In this document: one piece after another, positions 10,293 to 20,249 of the stretch
How positions within the stretch are numbered: the stretch's first letter is position 1
Layout: each line of letters begins with the position of its first letter
Origin: Pleurotus djamor
Lineage: Eukaryota; Basidiomycota; Agaricomycetes; Agaricales; Pleurotaceae
Direction of reading: 5' to 3'
Length of the DNA: 39,588 nucleotides
Assembly: GCA_029747585.1 (NCBI GenBank)
Contig: JAPEVF010000417.1
Coordinates: 1 to 39,588 of the forward strand
Notes under the pieces: model-generated
The model's input: only the letters and a program-made list of their open reading frames with translations
What the model was told of the DNA's origin: nothing
The model's database searches: none
Position numbers and translations under genes: made by a program

Positions 10293-13200
10293 ATGCCTTC
10301 CGCTTCGCTCGCTGCTACACTCGGCGCACTTCTGACCGTTACTTTCAAAAATCCTCCCGCTGCGGAAGATGCTGCGAAATCTCTCATAGAAGACCCTCTT
10401 ACCATGGAACGTGTGGGTTTCATCGGTATCGGCGACGACAAGTTCAAGCCTACGTGTCTCACCGACGAGAGCGCATCCCTCTTTCGGACCTTCCTTCGAA
10501 CTGTGCGAGACCTTCCCAACGCGGACAAGGTGAAGTACATCCAGGACGGTACGATTGACGGTGCAGGCCGACAAGCGTATAAGTCTTGGTTCAAGTCCAT
10601 TTGCGGGGACTTTAACCGTCGCGTGGAGTTGGCCATGTCCGAGACGGGCTACCATCCCCTTCAACTCCTACAGACAAGGATCGACGACGACTACTTCGAT
10701 ATCAGTTCGACAGCGAGCGCTGCCTTGACGGACGTCGCCCTCGCCCTGTTTGGTCCAATCGTGCTCGACGGCAGCGACGTACTCGTTGATAGCAACCTCA
10801 TCGGATATATGAAGACCCTTCTCGTATTCAACTACCAGCGGATGGCACGACATCGTGTACGATCCCAGAAAGATATTGATGCAGCGGTGGAGGCGATGGA
10901 GGAGGCTATGAATGGTGAGTTCCTAGGATTGGTGCCGTTTCTCCCTTCTGATCGTTACCACCAGCTGTCAACGCCTCAAATCCCCCTAAAATGAATGATG
11001 TCCGTGTCGCCATTCGAGCTTGTAAAGCCGTCATCTCTATTGCCATCTGGTTCCCCGAACGCCTTACCCAAGCTGAAGAACACATGGCTTTTTTGGACGG
11101 CTTCGTACGTCGAAACGCTAAGGTTCCAGAAGGTTTAGACCCACACGTCGTGTCCGAGAAACCTGGAGCGGAGGAAAGAAGTACGTTTTCTGCGATTTGA
11201 AAGTCCTTCCCTGGCTAACCTTCGTCATTTTAGTTGCTCGCGCTCGGGAAAGAGGCTACAACATCAAGGCTTCTGACTCCGATCTCTCAGATCCATACCA
11301 AATCAAGCAGACCCTCCTAGCCCTCGTCACCTACCTAGAGGAAGTCAACGCCGCCGACGCTAACCCACACGCTGAAGACCTTGAAGATATTTCCCCAGAT
11401 GAGCTGTTCTCTGAGGACGGGGATATGGGTGTCGATCTTTGGAAGTCGAAGTCCCCAGAGGAGCTTCAGTCTTTACTTCTCTTCCCCGGTGGCAAGCCGC
11501 AGGATTGGAATGCGTACAGCAGCGTTTCCGGTTCTACCTGCTGGGAAAAGGATGTCGATCGTGCACCGTTCCAAGAAGGGGGACCGGGGTTCAATCCTAT
11601 CGCCCTCCACTGGCATCAATTAGCTGGTGTCTGCTCCTCGACGTTCAAGATGTTCACGGCCGAGCCCACCACCAACGTACCAGGTACTATTTTAGCAGAC
11701 GGGGTAGGCGTGGGGAAGACTGCTCAGATCATGGGGACCATCGCGTTCTTGCAGCAGGTCTTCGTTTCGGAGCAAGCCGCAGATCGTTCGCGTCCCCCTC
11801 TCATCGGTACGTTGATTGTTGTGGCATATGGTGGCGTATAACTGACTTATGTTCAACAGCAAATCGTCCCTACTTCATGGGAAAGGGTCCTGTTCCGGAC
11901 GCTCCTCATCTAATCGTCGTTCCCCTCTCCCTGATGGCCCAATGGCACAAGGAGCTCCGTACGTTCTTCAAAGACGGCGCCGTGGATATCTTTCGGCTTC
12001 CCCTTGCGACTGGCGACGTTAGAAAATTCTTCAACCACCCCAAAGGCGCATGGAAGCGTTCGGAGCAAAAGATGCACAAAAGGATCGTCATTTGTGCTCA
12101 ATCCGTAAGTTTCTATACGTTTGAGCAGGTTCAATACTGATGATACTCGCAGACGTTCACTACCCTTACTTCGAAGTCGTACAACTGCGCAAGGGGCGCA
12201 GCTTCAATCCCAGTCGACCGTAGCCGTATCCGCAAGCCTGATAGCATCAACACCGGTACCATCTTCGACATCGAGTGGTGCACTACCACCATCGACGAAG
12301 CTCATCTCTTTCGTGGTCCTACTCGAGGTTTCGTGGGTGCCTGTCAACTACGTCTCAGTGGGAAGACTTGGGTGCTCAACCTTGCCACGGCTACCCCCCT
12401 CTACACCCAGTTTCGGGATGTTTTCAACCTTGCTCGGATGATAGGGATCTCGGACTTTTCCCTTACGGAGGGCTTACTGTGGGAGAAGACTTTGGCGCGG
12501 CGTATCCAGGCTACGAAACGTTCCCTAACCCAGGCTCAACGGAATGCGTTGCGTACAGGCGACCTACGACAACTCACCGGAGAGTCAGTCGACAACTCTG
12601 CTGCGAACGAGATCCGTCTCACGAATTACAGCGTCGTGAAGGAAATCCAGCGTGGCCTTGGTCATAACATCATCCGTCGTACGCTGGATTCGAAACAATA
12701 CGATGGTACCGCTCTCAACGGCAAAATGCCCCCAGTGACGTCGCACACGATCTTCGTGAAGTTGACGGAGCGAGAGCTCAAGAACTTGCAGCTCCTCGTC
12801 GATGAGATTGGGGGTGGCTTGGTCCCATCTGATCTGCACCTAGAGGTAGATTGACAAGCTCCTCCTGTGTATTTTAATCGTTAATTCCATTTATTAGCAC
12901 TTCTGGTTGAAGTATCGCATCGGCGTGATTTTCTTCAACATCTTCGGCGACGATTGGCCGGAACTCATTGACGGCTTGATCAATGGGATCCCCTACGATG
13001 CCTGCTTTAGTAGCAAGCTTCAAGAATGCATCACGCTCGTCAAGCACCTGCTGTCGCACGACGGAGTAGATCACGCGTACTGGACTGAGGAGGATGGGCT
13101 TGTATGCCCCCCAATTACACCTGGGACGGAAGTTCGACAGACGAGGAAGGTTCTCGTGTTCTACGAGTTTACCATGATGACGCCGACAATAGTTTCGGTG

Positions 13201-15542
13201 AGCATATGGTTTTGATTTTCGCATATCGATATCTAACCTTTCGAGAAGATTTTCCGGCATTTCGGAGTGGACCCTTACGTCCTCAACAGTACCCTCAATG
13301 ACCGGGAGCGAGAGGCTGTTGTATCAAGTTTCGTAACCGGTACTGACCCCGCTCGACGCGTTCTCCTTTTTTCCGCCGTTGGAGCGGTGGGATTGAATCT
13401 CACCTGTGCTGATGTTATCATCATGCTCGTAAGCCGTATTGCCTTCGTTTACCATGGGACATGAAATCTAATAGAACCGTTAGGATACGCAGTGGTCCCA
13501 AGTTGGTGTCGAACAAATCATCGGCCGTTGTGCTCGACTGACGCAAGAAAAACCCGTCCACATCTACTACCTGCTCGCGTTGCAAACAACGGACGTGTTG
13601 ATGACCACACTCGCTCGGGAGAAAGGCGAGATGCTGGACACCCTTCTTACCCGTGGTGGTAATGAAGAGCTGGAGAAGTTGCTCAAGGGCATCAACAGCA
13701 AGGACTTGGGTAACGACGACGCACTTGAAATTGATCCGGCGACGGGGTCTTCTTCGACCACCAAAGTGAGCAGGCGTACGAGGAAGTCTGCTGCGAGCAA
13801 GGGCACTGCTACCGAAACGGCGACAACTTCGTCCTCGCTGGCTAGGCAAGCAGTAACCGCGACGTCTTCGTCGATTTCGACAAACCCAACTGGTGCATCG
13901 ACAGAGGTAGAAGGCAGGGATAAGAAGGGGAAGAAGAAAGCCAATGCTGCGAAGTCGAACGCGGTAGTAGCGTCAAAGAAGAAGAATGTGAAAGGGAAAG
14001 GAAAGGCTGTTTCGCCTCAGTACGTTCCCCCTTCGTTTGACGAGACTTCTCCGCCACCGTCGTCCACTCGGACATCGGTTCCTCCTTCTCCTCCTCCTCC
14101 TCCTCCACCTCCTCCACCTCCTACCTCTGCTCCACTTCGCGCACCCGTCGTTCCTCAAGCTCTTCCTAGTACCGCGACTTCTCGTGTGCCTCGTCCTTCA
14201 CATCAACCACCACCTACTACCTCTGCTGCTCTTCGAGCACCGGGAGCTGCTCCTCCCCGTCTTCCCCCTCCTCCTGCTCCTGTTCCTACTACTTCGTCTT
14301 CGGCAACACCGTTGGTTCCTCCACGCGTGTCCGATTCTCCAGCTCGGGACTCTGAGGATGAATATGACTTTGAGGGACCGCTCGGACTGGTCGTACCGCC
14401 AACTCCGGTGAAGCCACAGCCTCCAGCCCAGCGTACGTCGTATGCCCAGGTGGTCAAAACTAATCGTTTGCCCTCGACGACGTCGAAAGGCTCGACACTT
14501 GTCCAGTACGATTCTTCAGACGCCGAGATGGCGTCGCCACCACCTACTTCACAAGAACTTCCTCCTGCATCAGCCACCCCATCTCCAACAACAACAGCTA
14601 GCGTTCCTGTAACTTTGCCACGCCCTGCAGTAGCAACAGGATTTCATACTTCGTCATCGGTTCTGTCCGCGTTTTCAAGGAGTATAACGCCTCCACCCCG
14701 ACGACAGAAGGTGCCTCAGCCTGAATCACCTGAGTTGACGCCGTCGAGTGCTATCCGTCATCAACGGAAACGCACCAAGACCACGAACGCCGTCGCAACC
14801 ACACGCCGAGTCGTCTCAAACAACCATTCCTTTCGTTCGTGCGCGCCAGCCTGCCACTACTCCTCCTCCCGTGTCTGCTCCTGCATCCGTTGCTGCCCCT
14901 GTACCAGCCGCTGTTCCTCCTACCCGACGACAGAAGGTGCAGGTGCTTCAACCTCATTCCCTTGAGGGATCGGTGTCGAGTGCTATCCATCATCAACGAA
15001 AACGCACCAAGACCACGAATGTGTCGCAGCCACAGGCAGAGTCGTCTCAAGCAACAGCATCTTCTCTTCGTGCTATGAAGGCTGTTACTGCTCCGCCGCG
15101 TGTTTCTGCTCCTCCTTTCGTCGCGGCTCCTCCACCGAACTCGGATCCCTCAAATCTATTTGACGACGACGACGGAGTGGACTTTGCGTCAAGGAACCAC
15201 CCGCATCAGCGCCAAAGCCCAATCGGTCATCCCATCGTTTCGCAACCGCGTCTTCCAAATTCCCCGACATCATCTCGTCGGTCTGCATCTCCTCCTACGA
15301 CTTCTGTAACGCAGCATATGGAACATGGCGACTTGGACGATGATCCCTTCCAAGCGACCCAGGATACGCCGGCATCTGATATCGAGGACTCAGACGATGT
15401 GATTCCTCCTCGTCAACACCTTCCGACTGCTGTGACTGCTCAATCGAATGATCGAGTGGTGAATATGCGGTTGACTAGCTTCCGTGGTCGAGCCCAAGCT
15501 CCCCCTCGTCGTACCTACTCTACAAAGCGTGGACGTAAATAG
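10293..15542 (+). CDS. SNF2-type ATPase, copy 1 (frameshift in tail)
   Basis: A superfamily 2 ATPase of the SNF2 (SWI2/SNF2) class, expected to act on chromatin or DNA-protein complexes in the nucleus. Eight exons: 10293-10914, 10965-11180, 11234-11806, 11860-12104, 12153-12845, 12898-13197, 13249-13428, 13484-15542. Residues 1-410 form a mostly helical N-terminal region shared with copy 2. Walker A is GVGVGKT (436-442), where most SNF2 proteins have GLGKT. Motif Ia is LIVVPLSLMAQW, motif II is DEAH (600-603) and motif III is TATPLY. The C-terminal half has motif V (VGAVGLNL) and motif VI QIIGRCARLTQ, in which the usual GQ is TQ. After about residue 990 the protein is Ser/Pro/Thr-rich with proline runs. 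The tail reads open in one frame to about 14795 and in another to the stop at 15542. The sum of exons is one nucleotide over a multiple of three, so there is a +1 shift (sequencing error or real mutation). The last residues (VVNMRLTSF...TYSTKRGRK) align with the end of copy 2. Confidence 0.85.
14690..15137 (+). repeat. Tandem duplication in the tail of SNF2 copy 1
   Basis: Two imperfect copies of about 225 bp (14690-14915 and 14916-15137). Each begins with CGACGACAGAAGGTGC and contains a segment coding for HQRKRTKTTN followed by an ESSQ-type stretch and a Pro/Ala run. The first copy has one extra base around 14795 relative to the second. This accounts for the frame change in the gene. Confidence 0.75.
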
Positions 15543-15710
15543 GCTGGCTTGGACATTCTTTAGTACGGACTTGATTGTTACTACACGTTTTCTTACTGTC
15601 TCTGGGACTTTACATTGTCTCCCTCACAGTCTGGGTTATGTTTCGATGCTGTACATATTCACAGTCTGTAAACGTCTGTACGTATACGTTGGATGATTGC
15701 TCTACATTGA

Positions 15711-16183
15711 TGGTCAGCCATGTAGACCTGAGAGATGGTGCGACGACAATATGCCGCTCAGTACACGATGTGGTCAGCCCGGAAGACCACAGCCAAGGAG
15801 GAAGGCTTACAGTGACTTTGCGTGGAAAGATTTACCCCGACGCTTCGACGGCAACTCAGCCCAGGACTCTGGCATGTCCCTGTGTCGTTTCCGCTGTAAT
15901 CGCAGTCAGCCAGGCAGACCACACTGAGCAAGAATGACGTGGATGTTTCCACAAATCTTCAATGCAACTCTGCAATGTCGCGCGTTTGAGCGAAGGAAAG
16001 CGTCGGCTCTTTGCACGGTCAGCCGGGACGACCAAGTATGGGGGGGGGAAGCAACACATCTTCAACCAAGAGGTAAATGCGATGTGGCTCGGTGTACATT
16101 ACGGTCAGCGGGGAAGGACCAGTGGAGTATTAGGTGTGTGAGAGTCATGGGGCTATTCTTCTGATGGCCAGCCGGGCAGACCA
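15711..16183. repeat. Palindromic 19-bp repeat cluster A
   Basis: At least six copies of a palindromic motif with ideal form TGGTCAGCC-N-GGCTGACCA. They lie at about 15711, 15771, 15904, 16016, 16102 and 16165. All copies here are imperfect, but each keeps TCAGCC or CCAGCC on the left and GACC on the right. Spacing is about 50-130 bp. The same motif recurs as cluster B near 19 kb. Confidence 0.75.
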
Positions 16184-16599
16184 CGACTCGAGCGGAGATA
16201 CACAACTTACGAGAATGGTGTTTCCGTCACTGTGGTCAAAATACCTGAAACTTACCTCTACTCAACAAATCGCAGATTTGTAAATGTACCTTGTTACGCT
16301 GCTCAAAGTTGCTTATACCCCCATGCTCCCGCATCATCGGGCTAGCTACGCCCGAGTTTTCGAAACGCTACGTCGCCCTTTGGTGGTGTTGTGTTCAACT
16401 CTCCTCCCCGGACTGAAATTACTCCTCCCTCCCCGCAATAGCATTTCGATCGGTTGCGACTATACGGCCCTGAGAGGTACGTCATGCACCCGTATTCTCC
16501 CAAGTTTACGAAAGGCTGACAACGATATTGAGTCAGCCAGGTGGATTTTTCCCCGAAAACAATCTGAAAAACTTGAATTGCCGATGCAATTCTTGATGC

Positions 16600-18090
16600 G
16601 ACAACGTGTTTAGGCCTCGAAAGGTACGTACTAACCTTCCTTTATCCACCCATTTTAAGCAGCTGACACATTGTTCTTCTTGTTGTAGAGTTACCCCTTC
16701 CCCACGGGGAGGAGACCTCTCGTTTGGAGTTCGAGGGCCGAGTTCGAGGTCCCAGAGACCATAGACACTCCCTAACGGACCTACGAACGCATAGGTAAGT
16801 CTTCTAGCAGCCGAATCAATGACGTTATACTTACCTTTCATATTTGTTCTTGCAGGACACCTAGATCGCCGAAAACAGATTTCACGCTCGCAAGGGACTT
16901 GTACACACGAAGGATGGATGCATAGGGTAAGTTAAACGTTTATATTTCGGTCTATTGAAGTTTTTACAGGTGGCGTAGTACAGGGAAGGGATACGGGACT
17001 GATCGGGGGAGGGTATGTACAGGGGGGAGAGACCACGCCGACCGACGTCAAAGCACGGCTAGATCTCCATGGTCGGTGGGGAAACAGTGATCTAGATGAT
17101 AATGAAGCTATTGGTAAGTGTCCCCGAAGATACGAAAACAATCTGAGCTGATCTTTGTGNTTTTTCGTGCCGCAGCCGCTTCGCCCCAAATCCATCCGTT
17201 CTCCTTCAAACCGCACACAACGCCGACGCGGACGACCACCCACATGTTCGATTACCCAATCCCCAGCTTATTCCATTGGTACGTCGGTTGGTTCTCGTGC
17301 CTTGACCCATCCCGCTCATGCTGGCTGGATTGTTGCAGAGTGCCCGAAACGACGCGGAGGAGCTTCAAAGTTCGGGTATACGTGCCTAAAGAGTATAGTA
17401 AGTCATTGATAAACTTTTTATATCGAAAGAAATAACTGAAAACGAACCGTTCCCAAATTTCCAGATAGCCGGCCAAACCTATCCCTTCAAACGACTCGGG
17501 AACGGCTGGGTAAATCGTCCCCATGTTCAAGGATCGTGAAGACGTGTTGGTTAGCATCGTCAAGCGCACGCGTTTGACGCTCGTGGTGTTGTTTTCGGGA
17601 CTTGGGGTTCCGGGGGCAGCGGGAGGGGGTAGGCATCCAGGGTGATGGCTAGGATGGTTGGGGGAGCGCAGAGAGAAGGGGAACGAGTGCCTAGAGGGTA
17701 AGGTGAGTCAGGTATATGCTCTTTACAGCGGAGGAATGAGGGACTGACTTACAATCATCGTTTTTCTGCGCAGCCGGCCCAACCAACATGGGCGGATAAC
17801 TCATCAACGCTCCGATGGTTCGTCCTGCCCTTTTGATATGTTGATTATGTATTGATAGTCTTGCTGTAGCTCGCTTCGTTCGAGCAGGAAGTCGAGGGTT
17901 GGTGATGATGTGGGGTGCGGGGTTGTGGGGAAGGGACAAGGTGCCGGATGACCANTTAGGAGAGGGGAGAANGCTTGGGAGCGGTGGGGAATAGTTGGAA
18001 TAACGTCCTAGAGTGAAGGTAAGTCGTCCGTGCATCTCCTAGAGGGGAGGAACGCACCTATTTGACTGCCTCCATCCCCAGAGCATCCCA
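16600..18090 (+). other. Splice-signal-rich stretch without a clear protein
   Basis: Well-formed donors (GTACGT near 16623; GTAAGT near 16796, 17113, 17399 and 18019; GTAAGTT near 16927) are followed 45-80 nt later by pyrimidine-rich acceptors (near 16690, 16856, 16969, 17176, 17464, 17775). From 16970 to about 17577 three exon-like blocks can be read in one frame, but upstream blocks hit stops. This could be a decayed multi-exon gene, a spliced non-coding RNA, or a repeat array that carries splice sites. Three single-base Ns in or near the stretch make frame calls unsafe. Confidence 0.35.
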
Positions 18091-18706
18091 GCCTTCCCCA
18101 CGGCGACGACGCGTCCTCCTGCCAGCAAAACGGGTGGGATTGGTTTGCAATTAGTCCAGACGGGGTTCGGGAACGCAAATGACGATGCGTAGAGGAGAGG
18201 GAGTGGCTGGATGGGTTGGTTGACGTTTCGACATGGTGGAGGTGGACCAAAAGATAAGCGGGCGCCAAATCGAGCGCGCATACACGATAACTTCGAAATT
18301 ACAAGTAAAAATCAGAATTTATGTACTTTTCAATGCGAATACAAGTTGTTCAATGCGTAAAACATGGAGAGGGGGAAGAGGGACAAATGTACCTTGAAAA
18401 AATGGTTGCGTTGTCGTCGTCTACCCTCGAGTTACTACTCGTTGGTGGAGTAGTCAGTGTACTACACTTCGGCTGAGATGCTCGGCGGCTACAAGGTGGG
18501 ATAGGTGGTTATTGTGACGTCGGTGGTTCGGAGGTGGTTNGGGTTAGGGAGAGGAGAAAGAGAGCTTGGGCCGGGAGGGGGATGGGATGGCTTGGTTTAC
18601 GTTCCGGGTGAGTGGCGAAGACAGGGTGGAGACATGGGTGCGCATGACTAAGTTGTCGCTTCAGTGCAAGTGAGGGTTATCCAAACATGGCTCTCCTCTG
18701 TTTCCA

Positions 18707-19642
18707 TGGTCGTCCCGGCTGACCACACTCTGCACAGACACTCATCCCTCTCCCATCACATTCCATTTAACTTCAATGCAGAGTCACCGCTGACGACTCT
18801 CAAAGCCCCCCTTGTTGGTGTGCCGTTGACTTTATTTATTATGCAGCCGTTCTCCGGGTTTTCTCACATTCTCATTCACCAACCCTCAAGACTATACTCA
18901 CACTTCGTTGTTTTTCATGTCAACGAAAAATGAAAATTACCAGGTCCAATTGAGGCGTGGTCAGCCAGGCTGACGGGGATAAGTAAACGGAGGGATGGGT
19001 TTTGAGTGTGGGATGAGTAACGATGATGTGGCCATTCATGTTCTGGGGTGAGTACGAGAGTATTCACTAATGAGAGACTTGTTGTTCAGTATGCTCCGAT
19101 GTTTGATGAGACGCCCCGGGTAAATAACAGACGGGGTCAAACGGCGATTGGTTGGGTCAAACGGGAGAGGAGAAACTCAACGTATAGTGTGCAGGGCACG
19201 TTGGATCAACTGTGGGATGAGAATAAGGTGTCAAGTTAAGTTGCAATTCTTGTAATGGACAACAGATTCATATTAGAGCAGATTTAATAGTCATATTATA
19301 GCGGAGAATCGATGCAACACCTCAAGGCAAATCATGGTGAGCCGGGCTGACCGTGACACACTGGGGACAGTGGTGGTCAGCCCGGAAGACCATGGGAGAG
19401 GTGGAGTCAACCTGTGGTCAGCCAGGCTGACCGTGATATACAAGGGACACTAACACTCATCGCTGAAGACCGCACTCAACCCATGGTGAGCCGGGCTGAC
19501 CGTGACATACTGGGGACAGTGGTGGTCAGCCCGGAAGACTATGGGAGAGGTGCGCTCAACCTGTGGTCAGCCAGGCTGACCATGACTTCAGAGGGTGGAC
19601 TAGCTGTGCTCCGCTCTCATGTGTGGTCAGCCTGGCTGACCG
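18707..19642. repeat. Palindromic 19-bp repeat cluster B with 149-bp tandem unit
   Basis: At least nine copies of the TGGTCAGCC-N-GGCTGACCA motif, at about 18707, 18959, 19335, 19374, 19415, 19484, 19523, 19564 and 19624. The copy at 19564-19582 is a perfect palindrome around a central A. Positions 19332-19434 repeat at 19481-19583 with few changes. This is a 149-bp tandem offset that carries three motif copies in the same order of variants. No coding gene overlaps. Confidence 0.85.
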
Positions 19643-19683
19643 TGGGTTTGTGCAGCCTCAAGACAGCGTATACTCGGGATGCA

Positions 19684-19797
19684 TTAGGGTTTATTTCGGC
19701 TGACCTAGGGTTTATTCTGGGATTCCTAGGGTTTATTTTCACCCTAGGGCGGTTTTATCGGTCATCTCATTTTTCTTCTATATAACCCTAACCCTAA
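19684..19797. repeat. Telomere-like motif cluster
   Basis: TTAGGGTTTATT at 19684 and CTAGGGTTTATT at 19705 and 19726 (spaced 21 bp), a CCCTAGGG at about 19743, then AACCCTAACCCTAA at 19784-19797. The last is two and a third units of the CCCTAA strand of the common fungal telomere repeat. It is too short to prove a former chromosome end. Confidence 0.6.
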
Positions 19798-20162
19798 TGG
19801 CGGAGTCCAGTTACAACAGTCTGCGTAAATGACATCTGCGATTATTGAGATAACAGAAGAAAACCCCTGATAACTTAGGGGTCTGACATTTAGCAAATAA
19901 TCACTTGAAATTTCCCACGGTCGACTTGGCATTTTCTCACGGTCTTTACCCATTAGGGGGATTCCCACGATGTCCCTATCGATGATTGAAGTCCAAAATG
20001 TTGCGGACACCTCCCAAGGCTGCTCTACCTTTACTCAATTGGCCTACCTAACCTCTGAAATGAGTCCTTCTTTGAGACTTGGGTAGTTAGGGGCGGGAAT
20101 GTGATATCTTGAGGATAGTGTGGGTTAGGGGGTATGTGACTCTTGGCAAGGGCAATATTTCC

Positions 20163-20170
20163 TATATAAT
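20163..20170 (+). promoter_or_regulatory. TATA box of the 1646-aa repeat-protein gene
   Basis: TATATAAT lies 80 nt upstream of the ATG at 20250, within a short promoter that ends in a C-rich leader. Confidence 0.45.
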
Positions 20171-20249
20171 ACCCATACCACCTACTAGAAATTCCCCCTC
20201 CCCCTTGTTTCCCTACCCAACAGTCCCACTACTACACAGTCCTCCAACC

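Noticed and set aside
13842..14577. Minus-strand frames opposite the SNF2 copy 1 tail
   Set aside because: Shadows of the Pro/Ser-rich coding strand. Arg/Glu/Gly runs are the complement of proline codons.
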